Shown piece by piece: positions 1-10,121 of a stretch of 39,189 nucleotides of DNA (position 1 is its first letter; every line of letters starts with the position of its first letter). The stretch is from Mycoplasma elephantis ATCC 51980 (GTDB taxonomy: Bacteria; Bacillota_I; Bacilli_A; Mycoplasmatales; Metamycoplasmataceae), in the NCBI RefSeq assembly GCF_000687815.1, contig NZ_JHXU01000008.1, forward strand, positions 1 through 39,189. The letters are read 5' to 3'. A model generated the notes under the pieces. It was not told where the DNA came from. It searched no databases and saw only the letters and a list, made by a program, of their open reading frames with translations. The position numbers and the translations under genes were made by a program.

Positions 1-17
1 ATGGAGGAACCAAGAAA

Positions 18-452
18 ATGACGAAAAAAATAGAAAAAATAACATTGATAAAAACTGAAAAAGCTACCAAAAAAGATATAAATCAAGTTTTCAACAAATT
101 CGAGAATGTCAAATGTGATAGAATGATAAATGAAGAGAATAAAGAAAATTCTTACATTCTATTGGAATGAAACGGAAATGACATGAAAAATAAAAAGGCA
201 AAAATACCAGAGCAAAATAATTGAAATGGTCTTATTCAAGCAATAATACCAGTGTTTAAGAATATGCTTGATGAATCAAATGAAAAACTAAAAACTGAGA
301 TTCTTGATGAAATAAACCCTAGATTAAATGCAATAGAAAATGATATAAAAATCTTAAAATCTGATGTTGTAGAATTAAAGTCTAATGTAAAAATGCTTAA
401 GTCATTCCATGTTGAAGATATAAAAAAATATGATAAAAAAAACTATAACTAA
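18..452 (+). CDS. Coiled-coil heptad-repeat protein, 144 aa, function unknown
   Basis: ATG at 18 follows a GGAGG (3-7). The reading frame needs two TGA=Trp codons and gives 144 aa. The N-terminal half is basic and polar with no signal peptide. The C-terminal half, from about residue 80, is predicted coiled coil: a 'FKNMLDESN' segment, 'ILDEINPR', then three heptads of the LKSDV type (residues about 112-131) and a charged tail. I do not recognise a named family. The style recalls mycoplasma multigene coiled-coil families such as DUF16, but homology is not claimed. A clear paralogue in opposite orientation lies at 38906-39189 and differs in the number of repeat units. Role is probably structural or protein-protein interaction; this is inference only. 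Confidence 0.75.
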
Positions 453-677
453 AAACTTAATGAGCAAATTCCTAAAAATTTTTGAGAATGTTTGATAATT
501 TTGTTTAATAAATATACCTTATACTAAAATTTAATAATCAATAACATGGAATAATTTTTATATAAAGTTTTTTAGAGATTGTAAATTCTAATTATTTATT
601 AGAATAATTTTTATAATGTAATTATCGATATAAAAATTAATTAAAATAGACCTAATTTAATTTAGGTCTATTTATTT
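453..677. other. Intergenic, AT-rich
   Basis: Between the convergent coiled-coil gene and clpB. Apart from the bidirectional terminator at 645-672 and a weak palindromic A5T5 tract near 473-488, I see nothing in it. Confidence 0.6.
645..672. terminator. Bidirectional intrinsic terminator between coiled-coil gene and clpB
   Basis: Perfect 11-bp stem (645-655 with 662-672, core AGACCTAA) with a 6-base loop. The plus side is followed by a T-rich run from 671. The minus side is followed by TTAATTTTTA. It lies just past the clpB stop (678) and can serve both convergent genes. Confidence 0.8.
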
Positions 678-2834
678 TTATTTTTTGTTGATTATTTTTA
701 AATCATTATTTTCGTAAGTTATCAAGTATTTTTTATTGGGTTTTAATGTTTCATCAATAATTTTATAAGCAATAAAACTTTCTAGATTATTTTGTATAAA
801 TCTTTTTATAGGGCGTGCGCCAAATTGAGAATCATATCCATTTTTAGAAACATAATCTAAAATTTTTCAGTCAAATTCAATAGAAATCGTTGAATTTTGC
901 AAAATTCTTGATGATAATTTTTCAAGTTCTAAACCGGCAATATTTCTAATTGTATTATTATCTAAAGCATTAAACGTAATAATTTCATCAATCCTATTTA
1001 CAAATTCTGGTTTAAATGACTTTAATAAAATATCTTTATGTTTATTCATATTAAATTCATTACTTAAAATCAAATCACTTCCTAAATTAGATGTCATAAT
1101 AACAATTAAATTTCTACAATTTATTACTCTTCCTTTAGAATCAGTTATTTGACCATTATCTAATAATTGAAGCAATATATTTAATACATCGGGATGAGCC
1201 TTTTCGATCTCGTCAAACAATAATACTGTATAAGGATTTTTTCTTATCCTTTCTGTAAGTTGACCACCTCGCTCAAATCCTACATATCCTGGAGGAGCAC
1301 CCAATATTTTAGAAACACTATGTTTTTCCATATATTCCGACATATCTAATCTAATCATTTGTTTATCAGAATCGAATAAGGCATAAGCTAAAGTTCTAGC
1401 TAATTCTGTTTTACCTACTCCCGTAGGACCCATGAATAAAAAGCTAGCAAATGGTCTATTAGGATCGTTAACATTGGCTTTTGCTCTAACAATGGCCTTC
1501 GATACAGCTTCAACAGCTTCATTTTGTCCTTTTACTCTTTTAGTTAAAATACTTTCAAGATTAAGTATTTTATCTTTTTCAGTTTCAAGCAATTTAGTAA
1601 TCGGAATTTTTGTTCACTTAGAAATAATTTGAGCAATCTCTTCTTCGGTAACTGTTTCTTTTACTAGATTTTTTTTATTTTTATTTTTTAATTTTTCAAT
1701 TTCTTTTTCTGTATCTGGAATATCTTTATACATTATTTTTGAAGCATCAGCAAAATTACCTTCTGTTCTGTATAAATTCATCATATGTTTTAAATCATCA
1801 AGTTTCTTATTTAGTTTTGATAATTTTTCTAATTCTAATTTTTCTTTTTGTCATTCATCTTTTAATTTAGTTATAACTACATCAATATTCGAAATATTTT
1901 TTACAACTTCATCATATCTCTTTTTTTTGTCAGGACTATTTTTAATGGCTTCTTTCTCCATTTCGAGATGGGCTTTTTCTAATTCTGCTTTTTCTAATTC
2001 TTCAGGTTGATAGTTCATCTCAGTTTTTATGGTTGCGGCAGCCTCATCTATTAGATCTATAGCTTTATCAGGTAAAAAACGATCACTTATATATCTACAA
2101 CTTAATTTTGCGGCAGATACAAGTGCATCATCAGTTATTTTTACACTATGATATGTTTCAAAACGCTCTTTAATACCCCTTAAAATTGTAATTGTATCTT
2201 CAACTGTTGGCTCTTCAACTTGTATTGGTTGCATACGACGTTCAAGCGCGGGGTCAGTTTCAATGTATTTTCTATATTCATCATAAGTTGTAGCGCCAAT
2301 TAAATGCATTTTGCCACGAGCCATTAATGGTTTTATAATATTCGCCGCATCCATACCACATTGTGAATTTTTCCCTGTACCTACAAGCATATGAATTTCA
2401 TCAATAAAAACAATTATGTCTCCATTTGAATCTTCAATTTCCTTTAAAATATCTTTTAAACGTTTTTCAAATTGTCCTTGAAAACTAGCTCCCGCAATAA
2501 TTTGGGGCAAGTCAATTTCATAAATTTCTTTTCCTTTAAGATTTTCAGGGACATTGTTTTCAGATATTTTTTTAGCTAAACCTTCAACTATTGCGGTCTT
2601 ACCAACCCCTGGTTCACCAACTAGAACTGGATTATTCTTTGTTTTACGTGAAAGAATACGAATCATTCGTCTTATCTCATCATCTCTATTTATGACTGGT
2701 TCAAGTTTATTTTGAAGCGCTAAATCAGTTAAATTTCTTCCGTATTTTGCTAAATTACTTGATTTCTTTTTATTATTATTTATATCATTATCTTTCATAA
2801 ATTTTTGTAATATATCATCTAAATTAAAATCCAT
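678..2834 (-). CDS. clpB: ATP-dependent chaperone/disaggregase ClpB, short form
   Basis: 718 aa with TGA=Trp at conserved places, such as SKWTKIP before the second AAA+ module. Two Hsp100 AAA+ modules: Walker A 'GEPGVGKT' at about 73-80 with 'VFIDEIH' Walker B, and second Walker A 'GPTGVGKT' at about 469-476 with '[13 protein letters not shown]'. A coiled-coil middle domain lies between them. The C-terminal '[10 protein letters not shown]' segment is typical of the ClpB D2 domain. The N-terminal substrate domain is absent: the protein starts about 30 residues before the 'YGRNLT' that opens D1, so it resembles the short ClpB isoform usual in mycoplasmas. It disaggregates stress-denatured proteins together with DnaK. 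ATG at 2834 has an AAGGAGG five bases upstream. A CIRCE element and a TATAAT lie just upstream, so HrcA heat-shock control is expected. Confidence 0.97.
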
Positions 2835-2851
2835 TTTTACCTCCTTGTTTT

Positions 2852-2857
2852 ATTATA
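2852..2857 (-). promoter_or_regulatory. clpB -10 box
   Basis: TATAAT on the minus strand, 17 bases upstream of the ATG, with the SD in the short leader. The -35 region (TATATA-like) is weak. The spacer lies inside the CIRCE element. Confidence 0.7.
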
Positions 2858-2865
2858 GCATAAAA

Positions 2866-2892
2866 TTAGCACTCTATATATAAGACTGCTAA
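2866..2892 (-). promoter_or_regulatory. CIRCE operator (HrcA binding site)
   Basis: TTAGCACTC at 2866-2874, 9-base spacer, GACTGCTAA at 2884-2892. The consensus is TTAGCACTC-N9-GAGTGCTAA, so there is one mismatch in the second arm. It overlaps the clpB promoter spacer and supports HrcA repression of clpB. Confidence 0.93.
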
Positions 2893-2962
2893 TTAATATT
2901 AATTGTGGTAATTTTCCATAACCAAAAAATTACAATTAAGCAAGAAATATACTTATTAACTT

Positions 2963-2968
2963 TATAAT
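2963..2968 (+). promoter_or_regulatory. -10 box of the PTS operon
   Basis: TATAAT on the plus strand. Predicted start near 2975, giving a leader of about 40 bases that contains an 8-bp inverted repeat (2977-2984 / 2995-3002) just before the AAGGAGA SD at 3005-3011. Confidence 0.65.
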
Positions 2969-2976
2969 TTATTGTA

Positions 2977-3002
2977 GATATGTAATTAATTATATACATA
3001 TC
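2977..3002 (+). repeat. Inverted repeat in the PTS operon leader
   Basis: GATATGTA (2977-2984), 10-base spacer, TACATATC (2995-3002). It sits between the predicted transcription start and the RBS, a position suited to an operator or a leader hairpin. No known operator consensus is recognised. Confidence 0.5.
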
Positions 3003-3016
3003 AAAAAGGAGATAAG

Positions 3017-3280
3017 ATGTCTTTTATTAAAGGGGGTCTTGGACGCGATAAAATTATCCAACTTTCACTCTGAATTGCTACAGGAGTTTGAATGTTGGCT
3101 TTAATTATTTTATTTGCACTCAAGGCAAATATTTCTAGCGAAAACAAATTAGGACCATCAATGGGCGCTGACTTAATAGCGGGATTTTCATTAGTGTTCT
3201 TAATTTTGCTTATTGCTAGTGTTGCAACAACTGTTATTTTATCTTGACTAAAAAAACGTAATGTCAAGGGGGTTAAATAA
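3017..3280 (+). CDS. Small two-helix membrane protein, 87 aa, coupled to PTS EIICB
   Basis: ATG at 3017 with a strong SD (AAGGAGA). Three TGA=Trp codons are needed. Two hydrophobic segments (about residues 14-36 and 53-80), a glycine-rich start and a basic C-terminus. The stop codon overlaps the next ATG as TAATG, so translation is probably coupled to the EIICB permease. I do not recognise a family. Guesses from context are an assembly or accessory subunit of the sugar permease. It was easy to miss because each TGA breaks it under the standard code. Confidence 0.8.
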
Positions 3281-4893
3281 TGACTATGTCAGTTGGTAAA
3301 AAAATACTTAACTATTTGAGTGAATTAGGTAAAGCACTCATGTTCCCAATTGCTGTATTACCAATAGCCGCTATTTTGATGCGTATTGGAGCAGAAATAC
3401 CAACAACAACAGTATTTTCTAAATTTATTCAAGCTTTTGTAGCTGCTGGTGGAGATATTGTTTTTGGTAACTTACCTATTTTATTTGCGGTAGGTATTGC
3501 ATTTGGATTATCAAAAGAAAATAGGGGGGAAGCTGCATTTGCTGGTTTAATAGGAATGCTTCTTCTTATGACACTTCTTAAAAGTGGTGGCGCTAACTTA
3601 GTTGATGTTTTTTATGGAAAAATTCAATTTAGCGGTGCTAAAGGACTAGGTTTTGCAGGATTACTTGGTAATAAATATGATGCTATAATGTCAGCTAATG
3701 TTTTAAATGGTATATTAGTTGGTATTCTTGTATCTGTTATTTATAATAATGCAAGAGATATTGAATTACCAAAAGTTTTAGGTTTCTTTTCAGGAAAAAG
3801 ATTAGTTCCTGTTATTACAATATTCTCAATATTAGTGCTTAGTATAGCTTGAGCATTAGTATTTCCATGAATAGCTTACATTATTTATGTATTATCTAAA
3901 GCGTTAGGTGATGCAACCGGTAATCGTTGAGCAAATGCTGTTATTATGGGGGCATATGGATTTTTAAATAGACTATTAATACCATTTGGTTTACACCATA
4001 TACCAAATAACATCTTCTGATTCCAATTAGGTGAACATATTAACGCTAATAAGGAAATCATTAATGGTGATATAACGATTTTCTTAAGCGGAATAGCAAA
4101 AGGTAATACAGCGGGTACATTCCAATCTGGTTTCTTCCCAGTTATGATGTTCGGTCTTCCAGCTATGGTTGCAGCACTCTATTTTACAGCAGAAGATAAA
4201 GAACAAAAAACACGTGTTATCGCACTCTTCGGTAGTGCAGCAGCTGTTTCATTTTTAACTGGTATTACAGAACCAATCGAATTTGCATTCTTATTTGTTT
4301 CACCATTACTATATGGAATTCATGCAGTATTAACTGGAATATTCGGTGCTATTGTTGGTTTATTCGGAATTCAAATCGGATTCGGATTTTCAGCAGGTTT
4401 AATTGACTACTTGTTGAGTTTTCCTAAATCACTTGCTATAATTGCAGAAAACTACACAGGATTTGAAGCAATTATAAGAAATCCATTATGATTAATTCCA
4501 ATTGGCGCAGTTACTTCAGCAGTATACTTCTTTATTAGCTTTATTATGATTAAGAAATTAAATCTTCAAACACCAGGTCGTGGTACAGGAAGAATTGAAG
4601 TAGAAGAAGAAACATCTACAAATAATAAAGTTTCTGGAGAGCTTTCTCAAAAATCAAAATACATAGTTAAAGGTTTTGGTGGATGAGATAACATTGTTGA
4701 ATATCAAAATTGTTCAACAAGATTAAGATATACTTTAAAAGATGCTAATATGATTGATGAATCACTTCTTAAAAAGGGTGGAGTTATCGGAATTAAAAGA
4801 ATTTCTGACACATCAGTACAAGCCATTATTGGTACGCATGTTGAAAATGTAAACAATGAAATTAAAGATCACATTGGAGAACAATTAGATTAA
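3280..4893 (+). CDS. PTS sugar permease EIICB, glucose/N-acetylglucosamine type
   Basis: 537 aa. An EIIC domain (about 1-400) with many membrane segments carries the substrate-region motif 'GITEPIEF' and 'GLHHIPNN'-like signatures of the glucose/GlcNAc family. It is followed by a linker and an EIIB domain (about 455-537) with the phosphocysteine in 'NCSTRLRY' (Cys478). There is no EIIA domain; a stand-alone EIIA is encoded at 7712-8182 beside nagA. It imports and phosphorylates a hexose, plausibly GlcNAc or glucose. The start overlaps the upstream stop as TAATG; an internal ATG two codons later is also possible. Substrate is an inference from context. Confidence 0.93.
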
Positions 4894-4903
4894 TATACAA
4901 AAT

Positions 4904-4927
4904 AAAAACAGGCGCATGCCTGTTTTT
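4904..4927 (+). terminator. Terminator of the PTS operon
   Basis: Perfect 10-bp stem AAAAACAGGC (4904-4913) / GCCTGTTTTT (4918-4927), GCAT loop, 11 bases after the EIICB stop. Confidence 0.9.
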
Positions 4928-4934
4928 ATTTATA

Positions 4935-4940
4935 TATAAT
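4935..4940 (+). promoter_or_regulatory. pip -10 box, leaderless start
   Basis: TATAAT followed by exactly six bases (TTTTTT) and the pip ATG at 4947. No SD is possible, so the transcript is predicted to begin at or next to the start codon. Confidence 0.7.
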
Positions 4941-4946
4941 TTTTTT

Positions 4947-5885
4947 ATGTACAAAAAATATTTATATAAAAAAATAGAACCTTATGAAAAAGGTTACTTA
5001 AAATTATCTGATTTACATACTATGTATTATGAAATATGCGGAAACCCAAATGGAATTCCTATAATAAATATTCATGGTGGACCTGGTGGTTCTTCATCTA
5101 AAGAGGCCAGACAATTATTTAATCCTGATAAATTTAAAATTATTTTTTATGACCAAAGGGGATGTGGGAATTCTACACCTTACGCAGAAATAAAAGATAA
5201 TAACACAAATGAATTAATAGAAGATATTGAAAAACTAAGAAGATTTTTAAAATTAGATAAAATATCTCTTTTTGGTGGTTCTTGGGGCACCACGCTTTCT
5301 TTATTATATGCAATAAAATACCCTAATAACATTCATAAAATGATATTAAGGGGAGTGTTTTTAGGAAGAAAAGAGGATATTTTTTGATTAAACCAAACCG
5401 GCGCATCCAAATTTTACCCGTTAGAATACGAAAAATATATTTCTATTATTAACCCTGATGAACGCCATGACTTAATTAATGCGTATTATAAATTATTAAA
5501 TTCGGAAGATAAAAATATTTGTTTACAAGCTGCTAAACATTGAGCAGAATGAGAGGGTTCTTTAATTTCTGTAAAAAAACAAAAAACAAATAAAGAAAGT
5601 AATCCATATGAATGTTTATCGATAGCAAGACTAGAAAATTGATATTTTATTAATAAATTATTTTTGAATGATGAAAACTTTATTCTAAACAATACTAACA
5701 AAATTAAAGATATACCAATTGATATAGTTCATGGACAATTGGATATGGATTGTTTACCTATTCAAGCATACTTATTGCATAAAAGACTACCAAAATCAAG
5801 ACTTTTTATTATTGATGGATGCGGACATACATGAAGAGAAAAAGGAATAACAAAAAAACTCATTGAATTAACAAATGAGTTTTAA
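4947..5885 (+). CDS. pip: Proline iminopeptidase (alpha/beta hydrolase)
   Basis: 312 aa, the usual length for this S33 peptidase family. Oxyanion-hole 'HGGPGG' at about 43-48, 'YDQRGCGNS' at about 68-76, nucleophile elbow 'GGSWGTT' with Ser112, acidic residue in the 'GQLDMDC' segment, and catalytic His294 in 'GCGHTW'. It removes N-terminal proline from peptides and so supplies amino acids in an organism with little biosynthesis. The cytoplasm is the expected location since no signal peptide is visible. Stop codon TAA at 5883-5885 overlaps the nagA stop on the opposite strand. Several Trp codons are TGA, but the one in the nucleophile motif is TGG. Confidence 0.95.
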
Positions 5886-7039
5886 TCTTGTTTTTTATAA
5901 ATCAATTCCCCGTTTTTATAGAATAATTCAACATTGATATCTTTATCAATTAAAATAAAATTTGCTTTTTTGTTTTCTTTAATTGTTCCATATTTGTCTA
6001 ACAAACCATATTTTTTCGCAATGTTATATGAAGTAAAATATACTAATTCACTTCATGTTGGGTTGCAGGCTTTTTTAAAATTATCAACAATTCGATTATA
6101 AGGTTTTCCACTTCCTGAAATTGTATTTGTGTTTTTTAAATAAAAAAGATCTCCTTTTTTTTCTGTTTCTAAGCTACCCAACATATAATACCCATCGCTC
6201 AAACCTTTTTGAGCCAAAGAATCTGACACAATTGTTAAATTGTGTTTTTCAATATTTTTGTATGTAAATTCAAGAACATCATTACTTGTGTGCATACCAT
6301 CACCAATAATTTCTACACTAAAATTATTTGGTAAAGGCTTATATGTTAGAATGGTATTAACAATTGAATCATTTCTATGATGAAAACTAGAACAAGCATT
6401 ATATAAATGAGTTACTCTAGAAAAATTATTTATCATGCCATTTTTTGATAAATTGTATGCATTTGAATGACCTATACTATATTCAAAAATATCGCTATAT
6501 TTTTTTAACAAATCTAAATCATTATTTTCTGCCGCAATAACAATAATTAATTTATTAAAAAAATTATTTTTTAATCAGTTTAATATATCTTCATCTATTG
6601 GTTTTATGAGAGTTTTATCATGTGCGCCTTTTTTTTCAATTGAAATAAAAGGACCCTCCATATATCAACCAAGTAATGTATCTTCATATTTATTTATTGC
6701 CTTTCGGAATGATAAAGCGATATTTTTTAATCTATCTGTAGAAACCGTTACACTTGCACCAAACACTCCCACAACACCTTCTTTAGATAAATTTGATTCA
6801 TATTCTTTTCAATTCTTATCAAAATCTTTTTGATCAATATCGGTAAAATCTAACCCATATCCTCCATGAGTATGAGAATCTATAAAACCCGGCATTATAA
6901 TTTTATTCGTACAATCTATACCCTTCTTAGTTGTTTTGCCTTTTTTAATATTTAAAATATTACCTGTTTGCTCATCTATTTCTATGTATCCTATAAATTC
7001 TTTATCATGTGTTACTATTAATGCGTTTTTATAAATCAT
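5882..7039 (-). CDS. nagA: N-acetylglucosamine-6-phosphate deacetylase
   Basis: 385 aa. Metal-dependent amidohydrolase: 'GFIDSHTHGG' near residue 50, 'MEGPFIS' and 'KKGAHD' around 125-140, metal ligand in 'GHSNA', 'THLYNACSSFHHR', and the catalytic Asp in 'VSDSLAQKGLSDG'. It converts GlcNAc-6-P to GlcN-6-P and acetate, following PTS import. It is the last gene of the EIIA-cutC-nagA operon, one base after the cutC stop. nagB (deaminase) is not in this window. The released acetate links loosely to the nearby pta-ackA, but those are separately transcribed. Confidence 0.93.
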
Positions 7040-7040
7040 C

Positions 7041-7712
7041 TTATTTTAACCCCATAAACTCTATTGCTTTCTTTAACTTATCTTCATCAATTGGTTCATT
7101 TCATGATGAATTTATACGAACTGCCCTACCCAAATGAATATTATTGAATCCGTTTTTTACTAGGTAAGGAATATCTTCAATTTTGATGCCGCCCCCAATC
7201 AAAAAAGTAATATGATACTTATTTTGTCATTCCTTATATTTTTTTATTTCATTTAAATTATAAAAATCAAATGAAGTTAATATAGTATCAAAATTAGATG
7301 AATTTAAAATTTTTAATGCTTCTTCTTTATTTTCTATTCTTTCAAATGCTCTATGAAACGTAAATTTCAAATTAGGGTATTTCTTAAGATTATTAACCAA
7401 GTTTTCATCTATTTGGTTATTTCTTAAATAACCACAAACGTATCTTGAAATATTTTTTATATTCCGTGCAAAATTTAAAACTTCTTCAGTTTTTTTAATA
7501 ATTTTTTCATTGTACTCATTTTCAAATGGTTCAGTAAACCTTACCATTAATACGGTATCAACATTTAAAATTTCAGCTTTTTTAATATCATTCATGCTTG
7601 GAGTATATCCTCCATGGTCCATGCTACTACAAAATTCAGTACGTATATTTTTGTATTTACTTAATAATTTTAAATCATCTAAATCTTTAGAAATTATTTC
7701 TAGAACTGGCAT
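7041..7712 (-). CDS. cutC: CutC family protein
   Basis: 223 aa TIM-barrel protein of the CutC family. Family signatures: an N-terminal 'LEIISKDL' strand, 'ELCSS..GGYTPS'-like segment (here 'EFCSSMDHGGYTPS'), 'TFHRAFE', 'ILTS' and 'GGGI' near the C-terminus. CutC was named for copper homeostasis in E. coli but the biochemical role is unsettled. Placement between a PTS EIIA and nagA, with a TAATG overlap from EIIA, suggests a sugar-linked role in this organism (inference). Trp codons are TGA. Confidence 0.85.
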
Positions 7713-8182
7713 TATTTAACCTTAAATATTTCATTATTTACTTTTGTCTCACCAAGTTTTAAATCAAATATGTTTTTATTAATTGATTCTGGTAAAACAA
7801 GGATAATGATATCTGAACTAGAAACATGAGTAGAAATTTCGTTAATATCAACTGTACATAAATGATCTCCTTGTTTAACTGTTTGTCCTTGTTTAACAAA
7901 AGATTCAAATCCCTTTCCTTTTAATTCAACAGTATCAATTCCAATATGAATTAATATTTTTGTGTTTTTGGTTGAAATTCCATATGCATGTTTTGTATCA
8001 AATACAGTTTCTAAAATACTATCACATGGAGCATAAATATTTATTTTTTCTTTTTTGGTTTTAATTGCAACTCCATCTCCTAGCATTTTTTCACTAAAAA
8101 CGCCGTCATTTAATGATTTTAAATCATTAACAACACCATCACAGGGCGAAACAATACTTAAACTTTTTTTACTAAATCACAT
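7712..8182 (-). CDS. crr: PTS glucose-type EIIA protein
   Basis: 156 aa, stand-alone EIIA of the glucose superfamily. Two active-site histidines are visible: His65 in 'TKHAYGIS' and His79 in 'ILIHIGIDT', the latter followed by 'VELKGKGF', a hallmark of the phosphorylated His. The upstream part 'SPCDGVV' is typical. The true start is ATG 8182 with AAGGAGA upstream; a TGA Trp at codon 2 hides it under the standard code. It would pass phosphate from HPr to the EIIB domain of the permease at 3280-4893, which lacks EIIA. First gene of the EIIA-cutC-nagA operon. Confidence 0.93.
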
Positions 8183-8208
8183 AATTCTCCTTTTATACTT
8201 TTATAAAT

Positions 8209-8214
8209 ATTATA
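8209..8214 (-). promoter_or_regulatory. -10 box of EIIA-cutC-nagA operon
   Basis: TATAAT on the minus strand, 26 bases upstream of the EIIA ATG, leaving room for the AAGGAGA SD. Confidence 0.65.
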
Positions 8215-8257
8215 TTCCTCTATAACATATATAGTAAAGACGAAAATTTTTAATCAT

Positions 8258-9112
8258 TTACAATGTTTTGAGAACCCCATTTTCTAAATCATCTATTGAG
8301 TAAATATGTCTTACATTTAGAAATGTATTTTTTAAAATGTTTTTAGAACTAATTCATCCAATTCCATCAGTAAATCAAACAAACTTTATATTGCTTATAT
8401 TTTCATACTGTTTAGCTAATAATAAATACGACCTTGCAACCTCATTAGGTTTGGAACCTGGTTGTGAATAAAAATTACACTCACATACATATAAATTTTT
8501 AGAAGTTTTTATAGCAAAATCAAATCTTTTGTTAAAATCCAATTCTTTTTTATAATAATTTTCTTTATTATTAAATTTTTCAAATAATTTTATTAAATTT
8601 ATTTGCTTAAAATATGTTTGATCTTTAATAAAACCTGCTTTTTTAATATAGTCTTCTACTAAATCCTCCATTAATTTTCCTGTACGATTTTTTCTTGCAT
8701 TACTATTCAAACCTACCTCAACACCCAATAAATAATCAAATAGATTATTTATATTATGATTAAGTAATTTAAATAATCCGGTTTGTTCCATAAAATAAGT
8801 AAGCTCTTCAATACGTTTTTGACTCAAATTAAAATCATTGAAATCAAATTTAAAATTTATGCCAGATATATTTGTATTTCGCACAGCTAACAAACATGGT
8901 ATACATTTAATGATTCATGGTTTTTTCTTACATAAATTAACAAATTCCTCCTTAATTTTATTTTTACCAACTAATTTGCTTAATTCCATTATTTCTTTTT
9001 TTAATAATTTGAGTTTGTTGTATACAACTTTAAATTAAACAAAATATTTATAACTTGCAATACTTTCTTTCAATTTTAATATTCATTTTTCAAAATCTCG
9101 GTTGTTTATCAT
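8258..9112 (-). pseudogene. DpnII-type (GATC) restriction endonuclease with in-frame nonsense codon
   Basis: Read from ATG 9112, one base after the methylase stop, the frame gives a 284-codon protein interrupted by a TAA at 9035-9037 (codon 26). The frame is otherwise intact. Sequence on both sides of the TAA looks like the DpnII family: 'RDFEKWI' before it, 'GVEVGLNSNARKNRTG' and the PD-(D/E)xK-like 'RFDFAI...VCECNFYSQPGSK' after it. DpnII is about 288 aa. The nearest downstream ATG is 8989 (243 aa), with only a weak A/G-rich RBS; this would drop 41 residues but keep the catalytic core. So it is either a pseudogene or a truncated enzyme. Target GATC is inferred from the family. Confidence 0.85.
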
Positions 9113-9113
9113 T

Positions 9114-10118
9114 TTATGCATCCTCATTATAATTATAATTTGTAATTATAACTTCTTCAATTGCTCCTCGACCTTCACCATTACTATTAATCATTCGTCT
9201 AGCATGTACTATTTCTATTTTATATTCTTTATATAACTCACGAATTAAGGGAGTATTATGATTACTCAACATAACGTATACTCCTTTTTTATCCATTTCT
9301 TTAAATATTTTTGATAATTCTATTTGCCCTTCTTTTCCAAATGAATTTTTATTATAAGAGTCAAATGTTTTTTTGCTCTCTAAATTATCATATGGTGGAT
9401 CAAAATAAATAAAATCATTAGATTGTACGGAACTAAGTGATTTCGCAAAATTTTTTGTATAAAAAATATTTTTTGAATTTTTAAAATAAGTCAATAAATT
9501 CATAAAATTTTGAAAGTTAAATGAATTTATTTTTTTCTTTTTTCCGCTTGGTACATTAAAAAAACCTTTAGAATTAACGCGGTACATTCCATTAAAACAA
9601 GCTTTATTTAAATATATAAATCTAGCTGCAATTATATAATTTGGTAATTCAAAAAAATTAGATTCTTGATCCATTTTTCTTATATGTAAAAAATAATTCT
9701 CCGAATGATTTTTTTCATGTTCTTTTAAAGTATTAATTAAATTATTTATTGTTGTTTTATTTTTAAAACATTCAAATGTAATCATTAATTCTTTATTAAT
9801 GTCATTTATCACAAATTTTTTGGGTTGTAATTTAAAAAGTAAAGCACCTCCTCCGACAAATGGTTCAAAATATGTGCCATAATTTTTAGGTACTCTTTTA
9901 ACAATTTCGCTTAATAATTGTGTTTTCCCTCCGACTCATTTAACAAATGGATGAAGCACTAATAAATTATCATCAATAATAGCTTTTAATTTTCTTTGTA
10001 ATCCATTATATATTTTTCAAATTGTTAAAAATTGAACCCCCATAACTTGTCCTTGCTCTATTTCAGTTAGTTGTGTTCTTTCAATACCTACTTTTTTAGC
10101 CAATTCTTCCTGTGACAT
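9114..10118 (-). CDS. Dam-type GATC adenine-N6 methyltransferase with N-terminal HTH
   Basis: 334 aa from ATG 10118. The N-terminal ~25 residues ('MSQEELAKKVGIERTQL') are the recognition part of an XRE-type helix-turn-helix. Then comes a Dam/M.DpnII-like methylase: AdoMet motif 'KWVGGKTQLL', 'EPFVGGGALLF', 'NGMYRVN..GFFNVP', and catalytic 'DPPY' in 'FIYFDPPYDNL'. In-frame TGA=Trp codons occur in the AdoMet motif. The frame stays open upstream to ATG 10184 except for one TAG at 10122-10124, so the ancestral protein was probably 356 aa with a complete HTH. The stop-to-ATG distance of three bases would permit re-initiation. Paired with the GATC endonuclease downstream. Confidence 0.85.
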
Positions 10119-10121
10119 TCC

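Noticed and set aside
473-488. A5T5 palindrome as a terminator
   Set aside because: Short and A/T only; the perfect hairpin at 645-672 is a better terminator.
3001-3267. 88-codon ORF on the minus strand
   Set aside because: Antisense shadow of the small membrane protein at 3017-3280, which has an SD and is coupled to EIICB.
8375-8893. Endonuclease starting at a TTG (8893)
   Set aside because: DpnII-like sequence continues upstream in frame to ATG 9112, broken only by one TAA.
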